Part shown: piece after piece, positions 1 to 8,232 of the stretch
Layout: each line of letters begins with the position of its first letter
How positions within the stretch are numbered: the stretch's first letter is position 1
Source: Acetobacteraceae bacterium
Lineage (GTDB): Bacteria > Pseudomonadota > Alphaproteobacteria > Acetobacterales > Acetobacteraceae
Reading direction: 5' to 3'
Assembly: GCA_031291795.1 (NCBI GenBank)
Contig: JARLIJ010000272.1
Coordinates: 1-64,000, forward strand
Length of the DNA stretch: 64,000 bases
Notes under the pieces: generated by a model
The model's input: the letters and a program-made list of their open reading frames with translations, nothing else
Told to the model about the DNA's origin: nothing
The model's database searches: none
Program-made: the position numbers and the translations under genes

Positions 1-87
1 AAGTCCGGCGCGGCCTACCAGATCCGCATCGGCTTCCAGGTGACCCCCGTTGAACGGGAGGCCAATCGGCGCCGTGTGGCTCACTAA
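1..87 (+). CDS. C-terminal end of an unidentified protein (truncated by window edge)
   Basis: Open frame KSGAAYQIRIGFQVTPVEREANRRRVAH* ending in TAA at 85-87; too short to identify. Confidence 0.35.
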   Translation, partial: KSGAAYQIRIGFQVTPVEREANRRRVAH

Positions 88-90
88 CGG

Positions 91-198
91 GCGCCAACCA
101 CACACCCCCCCCCCTTGAGGGAGGGGGTTGGGGGGAGGGGGCCAAGGGCACGGACCGCCGCCCCCTCCCTCAAGGGGAGGGGGAGTGTGGTTGGCGCC
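91..198. repeat. Long imperfect inverted repeat between convergent genes, possible bidirectional terminator
   Basis: GCGCCAACCACAC...CCCCTTGAGGGAGGGGG mirrored by CCCCCTCCCTCAAGGGGAGGGGGAGTGTGGTTGGCGC. Confidence 0.8.
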
Positions 199-200
199 AG

Positions 201-1016
201 CTACGCCTCGGGCATCGCCTGCGACAGCCGCCCGCCCAGGCGCAGCGGCGCGACCCGGCGCGCCAGGCCCGTCGCGTCGTCGGTCTCGACGAACACGCCG
301 CATACCGTCGCCTCGCCCTCGGCGGGGCCCAGCCGCTCACCCGACACCTTCTTCCAGAACCGCAGCGTGGCGCCGTCCTTCTGCATCCCGATCACGCTGT
401 CGTAGTCGCCCGACATGCCGGCATCGGACTGGAACGCGGTGCCGCCCGGCAGCACCTGCGCGTCCGCCGAGGGGCAATGCGTGTGGCTGCCCACCACCAG
501 CGAGACCTGCCCGTCGAAGGAATGCGCATAGGCCATCTTCTCGCTGCTGGCCTCGGCGTGGATATCCAGCACGATCGCCTGCACGGTGCCGCCCAACCGG
601 TGCTTCGCCAGCACGTCGGCGGTGCCGCGGAACGGGCAGTCCAGCGGGTCCATGAACAGCCGTCCCATCGCCTGCGCCACCAAGGCGCGTCGCCCGCCGG
701 GGACTTCCACCACCACGGAACCGGCACCCGGCGTGCCGGGCGGGTAGTTCAGCGGCCGGATCAGGCGGGGATGGTCGCCAATATAGGAGACGATCTCCTT
801 GCGGTCCCAGGCATGGTTGCCCAGCGTGATCACGTCCGCCCCGGCCGCGAACAGCGCCGTCGCCATGTCGGGCGCCAGGCCGAAGCCGTGCGAAGCGTTC
901 TCGGCGTTCACCACCGCCAGGTCGAGTCGCAGCGCCGCGCGCAGCCGGGGCAGGGCAGCCGCAACCGCTTCCCGCCCGGTGCGTCCGAGCACGTCGCCGA
1001 TGAAGAGGAGTCGCAT
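201..1016 (-). CDS. YmdB-family metallophosphoesterase
   Basis: MRLLFIGDVLGRTGREAV..., VVNAENASHGFGL, ITLGNHAWD, GSHTHCPSAD motifs; start trimmed to MRLLFIGD. Confidence 0.9.
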   Translation of the reverse strand: MRLLFIGDVLGRTGREAVAAALPRLRAALRLDLAVVNAENASHGFGLAPDMATALFAAGADVITLGNHAWDRKEIVSYIGDHPRLIRPLNYPPGTPGAGSVVVEVPGGRRALVAQAMGRLFMDPLDCPFRGTADVLAKHRLGGTVQAIVLDIHAEASSEKMAYAHSFDGQVSLVVGSHTHCPSADAQVLPGGTAFQSDAGMSGDYDSVIGMQKDGATLRFWKKVSGERLGPAEGEATVCGVFVETDDATGLARRVAPLRLGGRLSQAMPEA

Positions 1017-1029
1017 GAGGGTCCTTTGT

Positions 1030-1659
1030 TCAGCCCCAGGAGGAGATGGACCCGGGGGTGGCGGATCGCCGGCGGCAGTGGACCACGCCGGTTTCGGTTG
1101 CCACCGCATCCAACGCGATGTCGTAGGGCCCGACCGGCACCGCGTCCACCCGCTGTGCGGCGTAGGCACAGCCCAGCGCGAACCGCTCGGGCAGGCCAGC
1201 CAGGGTGCGGTCGTAATAGCCGGCGCCATAGCCCAGCCGGTGGCCGTGATGGTCGAAGGCCAGCATCGGCACCAGCAGGACGTCCGGCACCCGTTCCGGC
1301 CCGATCGGGCGCTGCGTGCCGAACCGCTCCTCGATCAGCTCCGCGTCCGGGGTCCAGAGCCGGAAGCACAGCGGCAGGCCGCGCGCCGGCGTGACCGGCA
1401 GCACGAGGGGGTGGCCGCGGTCATGCAGCGCCTGCAGCAATGGGCGGACGTCGATTTCGTCGCCGATCGGCAGGAACCCGGCGACCACGGCACCCCGCGG
1501 CGGCAGGCAATGGCGCAGCACATGCTCCGCCAGCGCGATGCCGCATGCGAGGGCATCGTGGTTCGCACGCACCGCGAGCGCGTGCAGACGCGCCGCGCGC
1601 TTGGCTTCGTCCAGTGAAAGAGGTGAGTGCGGAGCCACCATGGCCGTTGGCGTTGTCAT
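1030..1659 (-). CDS. 5-formyltetrahydrofolate cyclo-ligase
   Basis: LLVPMLAFDHHGHRLGYGAGYYDRTL signature; position next to zapA. Confidence 0.9.
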   Translation of the reverse strand: MTTPTAMVAPHSPLSLDEAKRAARLHALAVRANHDALACGIALAEHVLRHCLPPRGAVVAGFLPIGDEIDVRPLLQALHDRGHPLVLPVTPARGLPLCFRLWTPDAELIEERFGTQRPIGPERVPDVLLVPMLAFDHHGHRLGYGAGYYDRTLAGLPERFALGCAYAAQRVDAVPVGPYDIALDAVATETGVVHCRRRSATPGSISSWG

Positions 1660-1661
1660 CC

Positions 1662-1794
1662 TCCCAGAGCCTGCGTGTGCAGGTGGGCGCCAGATACCGA
1701 GACCAAGATCCCGACAGAGCCAGCTCCCGAGGGAGATGCTTACTGGCCCCGGGGATGAGCTGCCTGACGCACCGGGTAGCCCCGCTGTTGCAAC
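1662..1794 (-). ncRNA. ssrS: Candidate 6S RNA
   Basis: About 135-nt structured intergenic region between zapA and 5-FCL on the same strand (conserved ssrS position); terminal hairpin CCTGC-ACAC-GCAGG. Confidence 0.65.
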
Positions 1795-2115
1795 TTAGGG
1801 ATGCTCGAGCCCAGCCGCAATCTCTTCCGCTCGCTTGGCAACACGATTAAGCCGCCGGCCGAGCTTGGCGTGGCCTTCGGCCGGGGGCTGGGTCTGCGCG
1901 GCGGCGAGGCGCTGGCGCAATTCGAACACCTCGTCGGCCATCAGCAGTCCGGCCATCACCAGCATGCGGGCTTCCCCGCTTTGCCCGGCGTTCAGCTTCA
2001 CGCTGTCGATCCGCTGGTCCAGTTCGGCCGCCATCGCCGCAAGGTGCTGCTCCTCGCCGTCCTTGCAGCCAACCGTGTAGGCATAGCCGTTGATGCGGAG
2101 CGTCACCTGCGGCAT
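1795..2115 (-). CDS. zapA: Cell division protein ZapA
   Basis: MPQVTLRINGYAYTVGCKDGEEQHLAAMAAELDQRI... Confidence 0.88.
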   Translation of the reverse strand: MPQVTLRINGYAYTVGCKDGEEQHLAAMAAELDQRIDSVKLNAGQSGEARMLVMAGLLMADEVFELRQRLAAAQTQPPAEGHAKLGRRLNRVAKRAEEIAAGLEHP

Positions 2116-2155
2116 CGCGCGTGTCCTTTGTCTCGTCCGTTCGCCAGCCAAACAA

Positions 2156-2404
2156 TCAGCCGGACTTGCCTGTCAGGGCCGCCCGCAATCTATCGATCAA
2201 ATGATCGAGTCGGGAGGCGATCTCGTCTGCCGGAACGACTGGCGCCGCATCGTGGGGCTCGGTCATGGCGTCGGCGCCCATCGGGTCGGCACCATACTGG
2301 GCGCCGATCAGCGGGTGCGGCTGCCTGGCAAGCCGGGCGATCCGCTCCAGCGCGCTTTCCAGACGCAGCACGGCGTCGTCCGGGTCGTCCGTCTGCTCAT
2401 CCAT
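2156..2404 (-). CDS. Small hypothetical protein upstream of zapA
   Basis: MDEQTDDPDDAVLRLESALERIARLA...; zapA-adjacent. Confidence 0.55.
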   Translation of the reverse strand: MDEQTDDPDDAVLRLESALERIARLARQPHPLIGAQYGADPMGADAMTEPHDAAPVVPADEIASRLDHLIDRLRAALTGKSG

Positions 2405-2476
2405 TGCCGGTCCGTATCCCTCTCGCCCCGCGGGCGACGCTTGCACTGAAAGCGAGGCCCGGCTTCAACGTCAAGC

Positions 2477-2920
2477 ATGAGTGTGCCGCAAATGAACCTG
2501 CCGCAAGCCGTGATCGTCCATGGCCGCGCCGACGCCGACGCCGCCCTGGCGGCCGGCCGGCCGATTACATTGCTGTCGGCGCCGGGGGCTGCGGGCTATG
2601 CCGGGTGCCTTTGGTGGCAGGTCCTGGCGACGCAGGCGCGGGCGGCGCATCCGGAGCTGGCTGTCGTGGACCTGCTGGACTGTGGCCCGCTCTCCGGCTG
2701 CGCGCTGGCGGCCTTGCGGATCGGGCTGCGCGGCCTCGTGCTGACGCCGGAGGCGCCCGGTCGGGACCGGGTCGCCGCGATTGCCGCGGCCGAGGGGGCG
2801 CTGCTGCTGGCCGAGGCGCCGGATGCGCTGGACCTGGCCGCGCCGGGGGCGGCGCGGCGGCTACACGATTGGTTGCAGGCGCGGCCCGTCGTGGGTGACA
2901 CTCGCGGCGGGCTAGGCTAA
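2477..2920 (+). CDS. Hypothetical protein
   Basis: ORF of 147 aa in an operon-like position ahead of the aldolase. Confidence 0.6.
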   Translation: MSVPQMNLPQAVIVHGRADADAALAAGRPITLLSAPGAAGYAGCLWWQVLATQARAAHPELAVVDLLDCGPLSGCALAALRIGLRGLVLTPEAPGRDRVAAIAAAEGALLLAEAPDALDLAAPGAARRLHDWLQARPVVGDTRGGLG

Positions 2921-2967
2921 CACCCGGCGGCAGGCCAGGACCATTTCAGACAAGAGGACCCCACCCG

Positions 2968-3882
2968 ATGCGCGTCACCCAGAAGGTCAAGAAGATCCTC
3001 GACTGGTATGAGGGCGATAACCCCGGCGTGAAGGCCAACCTCGCCCGCATCCTGTCCACCGGCAAGCTGGGCGGCACCGGCAAGGTCGTCATCCTGCCGG
3101 TCGACCAGGGCTTCGAGCACGGCCCCGCGCGCAGCTTCGCGCCGAACCCGCCGGCCTACGACCCGCATTACCACTACCAGCTGGCGATCGAGGCCGGGCT
3201 GAACGCCTATGCTGCGCCGCTGGGCAGTCTCGCCGCCGGTGCGGATACGTTTGCCGGGCAGATCCCGCTCATCCTGAAATGCAACAGCTCCAACTCGCTG
3301 GCGACGTCGAAGGACCAGGCGGTCACCGCCGGGGTGAAGGACGCGCTGCGGCTGGGCTGCGCGGCCATCGGCTTCACCATCTATCCCGGCAGCGAATACG
3401 CCTTCCCGCAGATGGAAGAGCTGCGCGAGCTGACGCTGGAAGCCAAGGATTCCGGCCTCGCCGTGGTGGTCTGGAGCTATCCGCGCGGGCCGAACCTGGA
3501 CAAGGCGGCGGAGACCGCGCTGGATATCTGCGCCTATGCCGCCCACATGGCCGCGCTGATGGGCGCCACCATCATCAAGGTGAAGCCGCCGACCGACGTG
3601 ATCAGCCTGGAAGCGGCGAAGAAGAGCTACCAGGGGTTCGACGGCTCCACCATGGCCAAGCGCGTCGCCCACGTGATGCAGGCAAGCTTCGCCGGCAAGC
3701 GCGTGGTGGTGTTCTCGGGCGGCGAGAATCGCGACCTCGACGGTCTGTATGAGGACATTCGCGGCATGCGCGACGGCGGCGCCAACGGGTCGATCATCGG
3801 GCGCAACACGTTCCAGCGGCCGAAGGAGCAGGCGCTGGAAATGCTGAACAAGATCATCGACATCTACCTGGGCAAGGCCTGA
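2968..3882 (+). CDS. Class I fructose-bisphosphate aldolase (DhnA/FbaB type)
   Basis: [47 protein letters not shown]... Confidence 0.92.
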   Translation: MRVTQKVKKILDWYEGDNPGVKANLARILSTGKLGGTGKVVILPVDQGFEHGPARSFAPNPPAYDPHYHYQLAIEAGLNAYAAPLGSLAAGADTFAGQIPLILKCNSSNSLATSKDQAVTAGVKDALRLGCAAIGFTIYPGSEYAFPQMEELRELTLEAKDSGLAVVVWSYPRGPNLDKAAETALDICAYAAHMAALMGATIIKVKPPTDVISLEAAKKSYQGFDGSTMAKRVAHVMQASFAGKRVVVFSGGENRDLDGLYEDIRGMRDGGANGSIIGRNTFQRPKEQALEMLNKIIDIYLGKA

Positions 3883-3886
3883 TCCC

Positions 3887-4540
3887 ATGGCGGCGATGGA
3901 GGCCGGCGGCCCGCCCGGCTGCCGGGTCTACCTGATCACGCCGCCGACGCTGGAGCCGGTGGCGTTCGCCGACCGCCTCGCCGCCGCGCTGGACGCCGGC
4001 GACGTGGCGGCTGTGCAGCTGCGGCTGAAGGACGTGAGCGACGATGTGTGGCGCCGGGCGATCGACGTGCTGCGCCCGGTCACCCAGGCGCGCGGCGTGG
4101 CTTTCCTGCTGAACGACCGCGCCGACCTGGTGCGCGCCAGCGGGTCGGATGGCGTGCATGTCGGGCAGGAAGACATGCCGGCGCGGGAGGCGCGGCGGCT
4201 GATCGGGCCGGACCTGACGCTGGGCGTGACCTGCAAGGGCAGCCGCGACCTGGCGATGCAGGCCGGTGAGGACGGCGCGGACTACGTGGCGTTCGGGGCG
4301 TTCTTCCCCTCCACCACCAAGGACGTCACCAACCAGGTCGATCCCGAGATCCTGCGTTGGTGGAGTGAGCTGATGGAGCTGCCGTCCTGCGCGATCGGCG
4401 GCATCACGCCGGAGAATTGCGCGCCCCTGGTGCAGGCCGGGACCGATTTCCTCGCGGTGGTGGGGTGCGTCTGGAACCACCCGGACGGACCGGCGGCCGG
4501 GGTGAAGGCGCTGAACGCGGCGATCGCGGCGGCCCGTTAG
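3887..4540 (+). CDS. thiE: Thiamine phosphate synthase
   Basis: [58 protein letters not shown]. Confidence 0.88.
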   Translation: MAAMEAGGPPGCRVYLITPPTLEPVAFADRLAAALDAGDVAAVQLRLKDVSDDVWRRAIDVLRPVTQARGVAFLLNDRADLVRASGSDGVHVGQEDMPAREARRLIGPDLTLGVTCKGSRDLAMQAGEDGADYVAFGAFFPSTTKDVTNQVDPEILRWWSELMELPSCAIGGITPENCAPLVQAGTDFLAVVGCVWNHPDGPAAGVKALNAAIAAAR

Positions 4541-4571
4541 AGCGGTTTCGGGGAGGCTGGAAAACCCATAC

Positions 4572-4650
4572 CGTCCTGGCCGGGCTTGTCGCGGGCATCA
4601 ATCGGGGCTCAATGCTGGTACAGATGGCCGGGACAAGCCCGGCCAGGACG
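4572..4650. repeat. REP-like palindromic element
   Basis: Perfect 19-bp arms CGTCCTGGCCGGGCTTGTC / GACAAGCCCGGCCAGGACG, 41-nt spacer. Confidence 0.9.
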
Positions 4651-4690
4651 ATCTCCAACAGGGACGGATTTCCAGTCAGCCTGAACGTGC

Positions 4691-4900
4691 TCTCGCAGTG
4701 GAGGCGCGCGCGTCATCGCGCCGATGGCCACGCAGCCGGCGCAGGATGCGACGGACACTCTCGGCGGCGTCAGCATGGCGGCCAACGAAACGGGTGTCGC
4801 CGCGGGTGAAGTACTCCGGTCCGCTGCCGACCTCTCGCGCCAGGCCGAACGCCTCACCGCCGAGGTTTCGACATTCGTCGCGGCGGTGCGGGTGGCCTGA
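4691..4900 (+). pseudogene. Relic of the C-terminus of a methyl-accepting chemotaxis protein
   Basis: Frame ending ...TDTLGGVSMAANETGVAAGEVLRSAADLSRQAERLTAEVSTFVAAVRVA* (stop 4898-4900), with a stop just upstream at 4682. Confidence 0.7.
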
Positions 4901-4909
4901 CTGCGACCG

Positions 4910-5845
4910 TCAGGCGAACACGTAGGACGTCCCGACGCTGTTCAGGAAGAACTGGTCCGGCATCGCCGTCGCGAATGCGTTGATGGCGCGCCAGCCCGTG
5001 CAGTGCATGGGCACGATGTAGCTCGGTGCCAGCGCACGCATCTCCTCGATGGTCGCCTGGATGCGCGGCTCGAACCCCGGACCGGTCAGGTGGAAGCCGC
5101 CGATGATCGCGTGGATCTTCGTCACCCCGGTGATGTCCTGGGCATGGCGGACGGTGTTGATGATGCCCGCATGGGCGCATCCGCTGATCACCACGAGCCC
5201 CTGGTCCCGGACCTGCAACACGATCGCCTGGTCGTCGCGAAAGGTGTCGGTCTGCCAGGCCCCATCCAGCTCGATCTGCGCACCGGGGAAACCCGTTTCG
5301 AATGCGGTGCTGCGGGCGATCTCGCCGGAGACGCCGACCAGGTCGGAGCACCAGGCCGAAGGGTCGTTGAGCGCCTGGATGTCCGCACCCGCCTCATGCA
5401 GTGCGGCGGGGTCGACGACGGGGAGGAAACTGTTGTGCTGGCCGGGGAAGCGGCGCGGGCGGAACACATCGGGATGGGCGATCAGCGGGCAGCCGCAGGG
5501 CGCCAGGCCGGCCGCTGCGAGCAGCCCGCCGCAATGGTCGACATGGCCGTGGCTCACGACGATGGCCTCGGTCCGGCTCAGGTCCCGCCCGCAGACCCGC
5601 AGGTTGTTCAGCAGCGTGCCGGGGGTGAGCGCGGCGTCGAGCAGGATGGTATGCGTCGTCGCGCCGCAGTCGACGTCGACCAGCACGGAAAGCCCGTGCT
5701 CCGCCACAGGGGTGAGTGTCCAGTCGGCCGGCAATGGCGCGCGGCGCATCGGCCCGCGGCTTTCGTTCAGGAAAAGGTCCAGGTAATTGTCGACCAGGAC
5801 GGTAACCGTCACACGGTCGGCCTCTCGCAGACTCAATTGCCCCAT
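4910..5845 (-). CDS. MBL-fold metallohydrolase
   Basis: VVSHGHVDHCGGL, VISGCAHAGIINTV, PMHCTGWRAI metal-ligand motifs. Confidence 0.88.
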   Translation of the reverse strand: MGQLSLREADRVTVTVLVDNYLDLFLNESRGPMRRAPLPADWTLTPVAEHGLSVLVDVDCGATTHTILLDAALTPGTLLNNLRVCGRDLSRTEAIVVSHGHVDHCGGLLAAAGLAPCGCPLIAHPDVFRPRRFPGQHNSFLPVVDPAALHEAGADIQALNDPSAWCSDLVGVSGEIARSTAFETGFPGAQIELDGAWQTDTFRDDQAIVLQVRDQGLVVISGCAHAGIINTVRHAQDITGVTKIHAIIGGFHLTGPGFEPRIQATIEEMRALAPSYIVPMHCTGWRAINAFATAMPDQFFLNSVGTSYVFA

Positions 5846-6095
5846 GCGTGCGCTCCAACTCGTGTCCGCCGCCTGACGTTCGCTGCCGCTTTCCAGCGGA
5901 CATCGGGGATCAGCGGGCCACTGAAAACCAAGACGAATGTCCCGATCCCGGCACTCGCCCGTGACAGCGAGCTGCGGAGTCGGGCCACTGGATGGCCGTC
6001 ACGGGCAATCGCCCGATCCGGTCGATTGATCGGCAGTGGGTATAAGTCCGTTCGCGGTGGAAGTCATCGCGTGCCGTCGGGGTGGCGGGTCTGCG

Positions 6096-6746
6096 CTACT
6101 CGAACTCGGTCGGCAGCCCTGGTTCGCGCCAATGGGCGAACATGCGCGCGATCTGCTCCGGCCGGACGCGTCCGGCGGACAGGTCGGTGGGGATCGCGTC
6201 CTCGGCGAACCAGCCGACTTCGCTGGTCTCCAGGCTGGTGCGCGGCGCGCCGCCCTCCAGCGTGCACACGAAGAACATCCGCACGATCGAGAACGGCATC
6301 GGCGGATGCTTCTGCCGCGCGCGATCCCACACTGCGGCCAGCTTCACCGCGCGTGCGCGATAGCCGGATTCCTCGAAGACCTCCCGCACCACGGATTCCG
6401 CCGGCGTCTGGTTCACGTCGGCCCAGCCGCCCGGCAGGGTCCAGCGGTCGGCATCCACGGTCTCGCGCACCATCAGCACGCGGCCGGCGTCGTCGAACAC
6501 CGCCCCGCGCACGCCGACCTTGGGCGAGGCGTAGCCGGTCTCGCCGGCGAACAGGTCCTCGATCCGGGTCAGGTCGGCGCCGGTGTGTTCGGCCATGATC
6601 CGTGCGGCGAGGCGCGACAGGGCCTGGTAACGCTCCAGGTCGTAGGGATCGCGGCCGTATGTCAGGCCGGTTTGCGCGGTCGCCTGAATCTCGCGCGCCC
6701 AGATCAGCCAGTTCGGCTCGCTGCCGTTCAATTTGTCGTTCAACCT
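6096..6746 (-). CDS. NUDIX hydrolase (start uncertain)
   Basis: NUDIX box GGWADVNQTPAESVVREVFEESGY. Confidence 0.85.
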   Translation of the reverse strand, partial: RLNDKLNGSEPNWLIWAREIQATAQTGLTYGRDPYDLERYQALSRLAARIMAEHTGADLTRIEDLFAGETGYASPKVGVRGAVFDDAGRVLMVRETVDADRWTLPGGWADVNQTPAESVVREVFEESGYRARAVKLAAVWDRARQKHPPMPFSIVRMFFVCTLEGGAPRTSLETSEVGWFAEDAIPTDLSAGRVRPEQIARMFAHWREPGLPTEFE

Positions 6747-6814
6747 GCCACCCGTTTGCCGTCGCTTAATACCGCCCGCCGCAGAGACCGACTCATGGGC
6801 TGTCTCTGCCAGCT

Positions 6815-6893
6815 CGTCATGGCCGGGCGCGTCCCGGCCATCTGTCGCGGCACCCTGCCTCACGGATGGCCGGCACGGCGGCCGGCCATGACG
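6815..6893. repeat. REP/BIME-like element of two hairpins
   Basis: ATGGCCGGG-CGCGT-CCCGGCCAT and ATGGCCGGC...GCCGGCCAT, outer arms CGTCATGGCCGG/CCGGCCATGACG. Confidence 0.85.
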
Positions 6894-6949
6894 GCGGGAC
6901 GGTCAGTGCCAACGGCGGTTGGTAGAACCCATCATCAACGTTGGGCGGA

Positions 6950-7729
6950 TCATTGGGCGGATTCCGGCACCAACGCGGCCTCGGAGGTGACGGCGGGATC
7001 GATATCGGCCTCGGTCAGCATGCGCCAGGTGCCGCCGACCAGGATCTCGGACGGGCGGAAGCGCGCCTTGTAGGCCATCTTGCGGCTCTCGGGCACCCAG
7101 TAGCCCAGATACACGTACGGCAACCCCAGGCTGCGCGCGCGCTCGACCAGCCACAGGATGGCGTAGGTGCCCAGCGACCGCTTCTCATAGCCCGGGGCGA
7201 AATAGCTGTAGACGGCGGACAGCCCGTCGCCGAGGCGATCGGTCAGGCAGGCGCTGATCATCCGGTCGTCGGGCTCGCGGAACTCCACGATGAACGTCTC
7301 GATCGGCGTGTCTTCCACCATCGCGCGATAGTCGTAGAAACTCATGGTGGCCATGTCGCCTTCGCCGTGGCGGGCCTGCTGGTAGCGCTGGAACAGCTGG
7401 AACTGTTCGGCGGTGGCGCGCGACGGAACCTCGAAGCCTTCCATGGCGGCGTTGGCGCGGGAGATGCGGCGCAGCGTGCGGTCGAGCTGGAAGCGGTCGA
7501 CCGGGATGCGGATCGGCACGCAGGACTGGCAGGACGGGCAGACCGGGGCGTAGGCGATGTTGTGGCTGCGGCGGAAACCGGCGCGCGACAGCCGGTCGTG
7601 CAGGCCGTCGGCATCCGGTCCGGTGATCTCGGTGACGACCTTGCGTTCCGTCCTTCCCGCCACGTACGGGCAGGGCAGGGGGGCCGTCGTGTAGAAGAAT
7701 TGCGGCCGACGCGGGGGTTTATAGGTCAT
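6950..7729 (-). CDS. bpt: Aspartate/glutamate leucyl/arginyl-tRNA-protein transferase
   Basis: QFFYTTAPLPCPYVAGRTERKV, CPSCQSCVPIRI, YVYLGYWV. Confidence 0.92.
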   Translation of the reverse strand: MTYKPPRRPQFFYTTAPLPCPYVAGRTERKVVTEITGPDADGLHDRLSRAGFRRSHNIAYAPVCPSCQSCVPIRIPVDRFQLDRTLRRISRANAAMEGFEVPSRATAEQFQLFQRYQQARHGEGDMATMSFYDYRAMVEDTPIETFIVEFREPDDRMISACLTDRLGDGLSAVYSYFAPGYEKRSLGTYAILWLVERARSLGLPYVYLGYWVPESRKMAYKARFRPSEILVGGTWRMLTEADIDPAVTSEAALVPESAQ

Positions 7730-8232
7730 CGAGCTGGCGTTCCGAACGGCATGTTCCAGCCTGGGGGCGGTTCGGTCAACGCCTCCATCGCATCGACCCG
7801 CACGACGACCAGCCCGCTCACCAGGTCGTGCAGGGTACGCCGGCGCAGCGTGAACAGCGCGACCAGCAGCAAAAGGCCGGAGGTGGCGAGCGTCAGGTAG
7901 AAGGCCAGGGTCGAAACCAGCGCCTGCAGGCCGGTCGGTGGTCCGAGGTCCTCATCGCGCCGCACGGTCAGCCCCAACAGCTGCTGGCCGGGTGTCGCGC
8001 TGCGGCGGCCGAGCAGGGAGAGCATGTGGTAGGCGAAGGGGACGAAGGGGAGGATGGCGAACACCGCGGCGCCGAGGCCGAGGGTGGCCAGCACGAACAG
8101 CGCCAGCACCCACCACAGCATCCACACCAGCATGCCGATCAGGACGGCATCGACGACCCAGGCCACGCAGCGACGCAGCAGCACGCCGCGCGTGAAAAAA
8201 TCCTCGTTCAGGAAGGGGCCGCTTTCGCTCAT
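7726..8232 (-). CDS. RDD family membrane protein
   Basis: RRCVAWVVDAVLIGML..., RSATPGQQLLGLTV. Confidence 0.85.
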   Translation of the reverse strand: MSESGPFLNEDFFTRGVLLRRCVAWVVDAVLIGMLVWMLWWVLALFVLATLGLGAAVFAILPFVPFAYHMLSLLGRRSATPGQQLLGLTVRRDEDLGPPTGLQALVSTLAFYLTLATSGLLLLVALFTLRRRTLHDLVSGLVVVRVDAMEALTEPPPGWNMPFGTPAR

